Below, piece after piece: positions 59,479 to 64,000 of a stretch of 64,000 nucleotides of DNA. Each line of letters begins with the position of its first letter. Within the stretch, counting starts at the first letter, position 1. The position numbers were made by a program, and so were the translations under genes. The DNA lies in contig JAHCHX010000001.1 of NCBI GenBank assembly GCA_026129545.1, positions 3,441,001 to 3,505,000 on the forward strand. Reading direction: 5' to 3'. The notes beneath the pieces are model-generated. The model ran no database searches. It was not told the origin of the DNA and saw only the letters and a program-made list of their open reading frames with translations. The DNA is from Saprospiraceae bacterium (GTDB lineage Bacteria > Bacteroidota > Bacteroidia > Chitinophagales > Saprospiraceae).

Positions 59479-62208
59479 TTATTTTTTTATGACCTTCATT
59501 GACTTATACCTCCCATCTGAGAGTGCAATGTGAAGGAAATAAATCCCCTTGGGCTCAGGAAGCCGATAACTAACGAATTCTGCGGGCATTACACTTTGAG
59601 TTTGAATCAATCTTCCAATTGGGTCAAACAGGGAAATGGAAACTTGTTCCTGAATGGCTCCGAAGTCTATTCGTACTTCCCCATCAGTAGGATTAGGAAA
59701 GACTATCAAATTCGGTTTTTCTAATTCCAGCAAATTGCTAATCGTGTACTGTACAGTGGATTCACATCCATCATAATCTACCACTGTTATGATCTTTACA
59801 TTTCCAGTTGTGTCAATTGAAATATTATAGGGTTCTACGCCTCCCGTCACGACAATAGCTTCGTTTACCATATTGACAGTCAGGGTATCCAGCATGCAGC
59901 AAACATCTGGGTCCGTATTTCCTAATGGTTCGCCATCTGGATAATACAAATTAATGATGGACAGCAAGATATCGGTTCGCTGCTGGGCTTCTGCCGCAGT
60001 GTAAGTCAATGACTTCTGATAGTGCCAGCCGACCCCATAATCAGGATTATCCGTTGGTCCATTCGTGTATAAATCGGGATATACGGACAGGGCATATTGG
60101 ACGAACGCTGCGTTGTCTGCCGGAATAAGGCTGATATAATCTTGGAGCCTATTATAAATAGCCCGGGATTTTGGAATGTTTAATTGGTCAAATGACGCCT
60201 GAACCGCAATTGGGTCTTTTGGAAGGATTCCAAAAACATGGAACAGGGGTCGCAAATCGGCTTGGGCGGCAGTGGACATTCTAATTATCCTGCTGTCAAT
60301 GTTCTGGTCATTGACGCCATGGTCTATCCCATTATTAAAATCAATGTATTCCTGTCTCCAAAAGTTCCTGAGCGGACACCAGCCAAGCAGGTTGACTATT
60401 TCGGTATAATGCCCGTAACCTCTTTGTTGATAACGCACTTCATCCGTTGTGGTGTTTGAAATATCTCTTTCCGAGCCAAAGGTATTAGAGACCATTCTGT
60501 GGGTAGCTGTCCTGTCAATATTAAAAAGACTTGGGCCAAAACTGTTCATCATAGCTTTGTCCAAGTCTGTGTTCATGCCATAATTCACGGCCATGATGTA
60601 TGGAAAGTTGACTATCGCTTCCACCTCGCCCGGAAATTTACTCATGGCCAATGCATGTCCTGTTTCATGGAAATTTGTATCGTCATCAGGCCCCGGGCCA
60701 TTTATAAAGTATGCCGGGCCGGGGACATTGAAATAATCGAGTGGAGTGTTGGACATAGGGTAACCTATGGAATACGCCTCAAATCTTATCATTACATCAG
60801 CGATCATATACATATTATGCTTGTCAGGGGTAATTTGCCTTGCAAGTATGGAATTGATGCCTCTTACAGCTGTTTCCCAATCTTGCAATGTCTGAATGAG
60901 GTCATATTGACCAGGTATGATGGAGTGTTTTGGAATGGTGTACATTACATTTTCAGACTCGAATACTGCCCATGGGCCGGGTTTGTTCAACTCGGCTTGA
61001 ATGTCTTGAGTTTCGTAAAAAGATTTTAATGATATGAAAGGCGCTTCCACAATATTTGTGGCGCTTACCTGAACGATACCTTCTACAGCTCCGTAAGGGA
61101 CAAGAATAGATATGGCACCGCCAAGAGGATTAAATACATCAATGCTTGTAGCGTTGATTGCAAATTTCTTTGAAATTCTATTCAGTCTTTTGTAAAAAGG
61201 TCTGTTGGAAAGATCCCATTCATGGGAGCCTACCCTGATATAAAAGTCCTTTCCAACAAGCTCTGCCGGAACCGTTACACGAGCGACACTTCCCGGAGAT
61301 AAATAAAACCCTGTGGGCCGCAGAGCGTGTTCTGTTCCATCTCCATTGATATTGTAATACGGATTCATGCCAACCGGGTCTTTAAAACTGGCAAGAATCA
61401 TAATGGAATGGGTCAGCGAAGAATCTAATGGCGGATCCACATATCCGGGGAAGGTTACACATGAATTAAATTTCCACTGATTGATGTAATGCGGATATGC
61501 TGAATACACATCAGCGGTGAAAACCCGGTCGAATACTCCCTGTTCCAGCCCTGCCATTGCCCGTGCCAGCTCTATATCTGGATTGTTTCCCGGGGTTTTA
61601 CTGAAACCATATAGTGTATTTGGGGTAGTGAAGAGAGCGCCAATCGCAGTATCATAAGATTCTATTACGTTTTTAGCCAGTAATATCATCGTATCGCTTT
61701 GCGCCAAACATTCCGGGAAGTTATTGAAGATGTTGTATATTAAATTCATGTCGCTGACAGCAAGGGAGATGGAACCATCAATGTGCCCTTGCAAATCATT
61801 CAGCGCATTCCGGGTATAGGCGCACACGTTGGGGCAATAAGCCGTTGCCTTGGCATAATGCCCAATATCGTCAGCACCGCTTGAAACAAGCATCCCGTCT
61901 GCAAATAGTTTATATCCGTAAGGAGCATATATTCCGTCTCCATACGTATCGAATATCTCGAAGAAAAAGCAGCCATCAGCAGCTACACAGATGCTGTCTG
62001 AATAAAATGACAAGCTGCCATAAGTGCCTCCCTGACCGCCTTGCAAGATGATAGCACCCGTAAGGTCTGTTATCCTCCAAGAGGTTTCGTCGCCCCAGTT
62101 ATCTGTTGCAATCTCGACTTTAATTTCAATTTCATTCGCACCGCATTGGGCAAAAGACAAACCCCTGTAGAAGAAAATGAGTAAACAGAACACTAACTTT
62201 TTTTTCAT
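59479..62208 (-). CDS. Type IX secreted M60-like metallopeptidase
   Basis: A 909-residue secreted protein. A signal peptide (KLVFCLLIFFYRGLSFAQ) leads into a ~100-residue Cys-containing module (TDNWGDETSWRITDLTG), then a region with FYIRVGSHEWDLSN near residue 320 and GGAISILVPYG near 363, as in the M60/enhancin fold. The zinc motif is NFHETGHALAMSKFPGEVE near 510 (HExxH and a later Glu). The last 75 residues are a type A sorting domain (LIVFPNPTDGEVRIDFG, ending SMKVIKK). M60 enzymes cut mucin-like glycoproteins. The gene is visibly richer in A/T than its neighbours, a sign of transfer. Confidence 0.85.
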   Translation of the reverse strand: MKKKLVFCLLIFFYRGLSFAQCGANEIEIKVEIATDNWGDETSWRITDLTGAIILQGGQGGTYGSLSFYSDSICVAADGCFFFEIFDTYGDGIYAPYGYKLFADGMLVSSGADDIGHYAKATAYCPNVCAYTRNALNDLQGHIDGSISLAVSDMNLIYNIFNNFPECLAQSDTMILLAKNVIESYDTAIGALFTTPNTLYGFSKTPGNNPDIELARAMAGLEQGVFDRVFTADVYSAYPHYINQWKFNSCVTFPGYVDPPLDSSLTHSIMILASFKDPVGMNPYYNINGDGTEHALRPTGFYLSPGSVARVTVPAELVGKDFYIRVGSHEWDLSNRPFYKRLNRISKKFAINATSIDVFNPLGGAISILVPYGAVEGIVQVSATNIVEAPFISLKSFYETQDIQAELNKPGPWAVFESENVMYTIPKHSIIPGQYDLIQTLQDWETAVRGINSILARQITPDKHNMYMIADVMIRFEAYSIGYPMSNTPLDYFNVPGPAYFINGPGPDDDTNFHETGHALAMSKFPGEVEAIVNFPYIMAVNYGMNTDLDKAMMNSFGPSLFNIDRTATHRMVSNTFGSERDISNTTTDEVRYQQRGYGHYTEIVNLLGWCPLRNFWRQEYIDFNNGIDHGVNDQNIDSRIIRMSTAAQADLRPLFHVFGILPKDPIAVQASFDQLNIPKSRAIYNRLQDYISLIPADNAAFVQYALSVYPDLYTNGPTDNPDYGVGWHYQKSLTYTAAEAQQRTDILLSIINLYYPDGEPLGNTDPDVCCMLDTLTVNMVNEAIVVTGGVEPYNISIDTTGNVKIITVVDYDGCESTVQYTISNLLELEKPNLIVFPNPTDGEVRIDFGAIQEQVSISLFDPIGRLIQTQSVMPAEFVSYRLPEPKGIYFLHIALSDGRYKSMKVIKK

Positions 62209-62373
62209 TTTTCGTGATTTTTACAATTTTGAAATGTCTTTTTAAAGCGGATTGTGAAAAAAGGCCCCTTGCTCAATCTCGGAGAGATGAGCTGGACTCG
62301 TACCCATGCCCGCCACGGAGCGCCACGTGCGAAAAACCGGGAAAACAGGCGTTTTACCCGCTCGACCAAGCCT

Positions 62374-62613
62374 GAAACGCCCAATATAGACAGGGGCTTG
62401 GCGCATATTGTAGGCCAGAAACACCAGACTGTCTTTCCCTTCGACCTTTTCCTTGCCCTTCAACAGGGTGTGATAGAATCCCCTCCGCCGAAGATGGCCT
62501 GTCGTCACTTGTACTTTGGGCCAGTTGTTGAGCACGCGCAGACGGTTGGTCTCGTCGGTGGCCTCGTCGAGGCTGCGCTTGATGTGACGGTCGTGTCCGG
62601 TGCGGTGTGCCAT
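62374..62613 (-). pseudogene. Remnant of an IS1182-like transposase C-terminus
   Basis: The frame reads HIKRSLDEATDETNRLRVLN, later RRGFYHTLLKGKEKVEGKDS and LVFLAYNMRQA. These fit the end of IS1182-type DDE transposases (family form EHPFGTIKR.WG..HTLLKG...V.GE..L....YN.RR), but the GTIKR segment is corrupted and the catalytic core is missing. It is a short broken piece, not a functional gene. The surrounding open frames on both strands have no other support. Confidence 0.55.
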
Positions 62614-62700
62614 GGGTCGCGCTGCGATTGGTTTGCAGCTGCGAAGATAGCTGGCTCGGCGGATGCGGAAAGTGGCGAAGAGGCTTTTTTTCACAATCTC

Positions 62701-62820
62701 TGTCGTTGTTGGCATTCTTGCCAACAATCCCTCGCGCACGAGGCTGAGCAAATGTGCAGTGCTCTTCATCAGTCATCTCGTGCCGCCATAAGTGTTGCTG
62801 GCGAGGATGCCAACAACGGC
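62701..62820. repeat. Two more GTTGTTGG hairpin repeats
   Basis: TTGTTGGCATTCTTGCCAACAA at 62705-62726 is almost a perfect palindrome, and a related unit (TGGCGAGGATGCCA) is at 62798-62811 with flanking GTTG and CAAC. Both resemble the units at 56871-57194. They flank a CTCGTGC/GCACGAG inverted pair, at about 62731-62741 and 62777-62783. Confidence 0.6.
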
Positions 62821-62996
62821 AGAACGGCAGGGACAACGGCGGAAAAACAGATGGTTTTGAGCGAAAAAGAGACGCAGTACTTTCTGTCTTTTGTTAAATT
62901 TTCTCTAAAATTTCCCTCTCCCCTTTTTTCTCCGAAAACCTTTTTCTCACCTTTGCCCCAGTTCTTTTAAAAACAGCCTCAGCGAAAGTTGAGGCA

Positions 62997-63114
62997 GACT
63001 TATCCAGAAAGGCAGAGGGACCGGCCCGTTGACGCCTTGGCAACCTGCTCACGTTTAGCGCAAATGTGATTAAGGTGCCAATTCCGTTTTTCCGAAAGGA
63101 AAAATAGATAAGTC
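62997..63114 (+). promoter_or_regulatory. SAM-I (S-box) riboswitch of the transsulfuration gene
   Basis: The outer stem GACTTATC/GATAAGTC, core GAGGGACCGGCCC, GGCAACC and AAGGTGCCAATTCC all match the SAM-I class, including A45 (63042) and U57 (63076). It should bind S-adenosylmethionine and, through the terminator at 63152-63184, shut off the downstream gene when SAM is plentiful. The gene's function in methionine synthesis fits this control. Confidence 0.95.
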
Positions 63115-63151
63115 GGAAGGCAACAGCCAATTTCCCTGCGCAAGAAATTGT

Positions 63152-63184
63152 CCCTTCCGGCTTGCCGGAGGGGATTTTTATTTT
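63152..63184 (+). terminator. Riboswitch-controlled terminator
   Basis: CCCTTCCGGC and GCCGGAGGGG form the stem, followed by ATTTTTATTTTATTG. It lies 37 bases after the riboswitch outer stem and 187 bases before the ATG. Confidence 0.88.
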
Positions 63185-63185
63185 A

Positions 63186-63278
63186 TTGATTCGATTGGAC
63201 GATTATCAGATTGTTTCGATTGAGTGTTTTTGAATCGAAACAATCGAAACAATCGAAAAATCGAAATAATCGAATCAA
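63186..63278 (+). repeat. AATCGAAAC-type fold-back in the leader
   Basis: TTGATTCGATT (63186-63196) is inverted exactly as AATCGAATCAA (63268-63278), and ATTGTTTCGATT (63210-63221) as AATCGAAACAAT (63233-63244), with a second near-copy of the latter directly after. It would fold into a long AT-rich hairpin in the leader between the terminator and the gene. Confidence 0.75.
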
Positions 63279-63371
63279 TCCAACTCCCCTCTCGGCAAGC
63301 AGCACACAACACCCGGCGACCGGCTTTTTCGGTAAGTTTTTCGTGGTTTCACCATTAAAAACACTGGAAAA

Positions 63372-64000
63372 ATGCAGGAAATTACCAGAATTCTCCATTC
63401 ACTCCCCATTGACCCGCTCACAGGGTCCATCTCCACGCCCATCTATCAAACCGCCACTTTCGTGCAGGAAGCACCGGGCGAACACAAGGGCTTCGACTAC
63501 GCCCGCTCGAACAATCCGACCCGACAAGTGCTTGAAAATCTGATTGCCCGGCTCGAACACGGACGGCGCGGCCTCGCTTTCGCTTCCGGTCTTGCGGCGA
63601 TTGACTGTGTGCTCAAACTCCTTGAAGCAGGCGACGAAATCGTGGCGGTGGACGACATTTACGGCGGCTCGTTCAGGCTTTTCACCCATGTTTATGAAAA
63701 ATTCGGCGTGAAAGTCCACTATGTGGACACAACTGAGGCGCACAACATTTTGGAAGTGTTGTCGCCCAAAACCCGCCTCGTCTGGCTCGAAACGCCGACC
63801 AACCCGACGCTGAAAATCTCCGACATCGAAGAAATCAGCCGATTCGCACACGCAGCAGGGGCGCTCGTGGTGGTGGACAACACCTTTGCCAGCCCCGCCC
63901 TCCAGCGCCCGCTCGAACTCGGCGCCGACATCGTGATTCATTCAGCCACCAAGTACCTCGCCGGGCACTCCGACGTGATTGCAGGATTGCTCGCCGTGAA
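63372..64000 (+). CDS. Cystathionine gamma-synthase/lyase family enzyme, 3' part cut by window edge
   Basis: 209 codons are visible of a family near 380-400. The start QEITRILHSLPIDPLTGSIS is followed by TFVQEAPGEHKGFDYARSNN and LEHGRRGLAFASGLAAIDCV, and the PLP Lys lies in IHSATKYLAGHSDVIAG at the edge (near residue 198). The Tyr-Ala-Arg segment and the cofactor-binding SGLAA match the trans-sulfuration PLP family. It makes or uses cystathionine or acylhomoserine; the SAM-I riboswitch upstream favours a methionine-synthesis role (metB-like) rather than lyase. The frame is intact to the window end. Confidence 0.93.
   Translation, partial: MQEITRILHSLPIDPLTGSISTPIYQTATFVQEAPGEHKGFDYARSNNPTRQVLENLIARLEHGRRGLAFASGLAAIDCVLKLLEAGDEIVAVDDIYGGSFRLFTHVYEKFGVKVHYVDTTEAHNILEVLSPKTRLVWLETPTNPTLKISDIEEISRFAHAAGALVVVDNTFASPALQRPLELGADIVIHSATKYLAGHSDVIAGLLAV

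Larger units (their letters stand above)
62893..63184 (+). repeat. 292-bp duplicated leader unit, right copy
   Basis: Partner of 58604-58895. This copy has the -7-like box CACCTTTG at about 62949-62956, where the left copy reads CACCTTTA. It leads into the transsulfuration gene, so this is the working arrangement. Confidence 0.9.

Noticed and set aside
62254..62970. 238-codon plus-strand frame
   Set aside because: It runs antisense to the transposase remnant and into the leader unit, without any protein signature.
1..64000. tRNA and rRNA genes
   Set aside because: I looked for cloverleaf ends and GGTTCGA-type arms and for rRNA blocks and saw none that hold up.

Overview
The window reads as a chromosome segment of a Bacteroidota bacterium, most likely of the Saprospiria/Lewinella-Haliscomenobacter kind. 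Evidence: promoter -7 boxes of the form TAnnTTTG with almost no Shine-Dalgarno sequences, two type IX secretion cargo tails (one gliding-motility type B tail near 20.8 kb, one type A tail near 59.5 kb), a 630-residue Bacteroidota-style PurF, a two-component kinase with sensor propellers and a Y_Y_Y domain, and a GldN-like protein. The genus is inference.

Layout. 0-9 kb: partial leucyl aminopeptidase; an operon of phosphoesterase, hypothetical protein and FAD dehydrogenase; a TIGR01777 epimerase; a candidate small RNA; a tail-specific protease. 9-16.5 kb: one exopolysaccharide operon (chain-length/BY-kinase protein, flippase, glycosyltransferase, a 37-residue membrane peptide, Wzy-like polymerase, half-length TolC-like protein). 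16.6-30.5 kb: ABC exporter, barrel protein, ferritin, PurF, ECF sigma factor, peptide-type permease, metallo-hydrolase, large sensor kinase, pirin. 30.7-37 kb: RND pump, GldN-like protein, secreted proteins. 37-43.4 kb: aspS behind a 21-unit heptanucleotide array, Rid protein, ROK kinase, rhamnose mutarotase, lipoyl E2, HAD hydrolase. 43.4-51.5 kb: overlapping hydrolase-PrsW-DUF5682 operon, adenylate cyclase, DUF1015 protein, DtxR-type regulator. 51.8-57 kb: heptose-phosphate adenylyltransferase, IS110 element, 2-oxoglutarate dehydrogenase E1. 57-64 kb: lipoprotein, then a repeat-rich region with two SAM-I riboswitches, a visibly AT-richer M60-type peptidase gene, a transposase remnant and the start of a transsulfuration gene.

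The most interesting material is non-coding. A 292-bp unit holding a hairpin, a SAM-I riboswitch and a terminator occurs twice, 4,289 bp apart. The right copy controls the transsulfuration gene. The left copy has no gene behind it and differs at both positions equivalent to the nucleotides that contact the SAM adenine, while its neighbouring hairpin has kept pairing through compensatory changes. There are also two 226-bp MITE copies with terminal inverted repeats and 11-12 bp target duplications, a family of six ~105-120 bp dispersed palindromic-ended repeats (one beside the IS110 transposase), a probable free-standing small RNA with a full promoter and terminator, and a perfect 31-bp-arm hairpin. 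No rRNA, tRNA or CRISPR array was seen.
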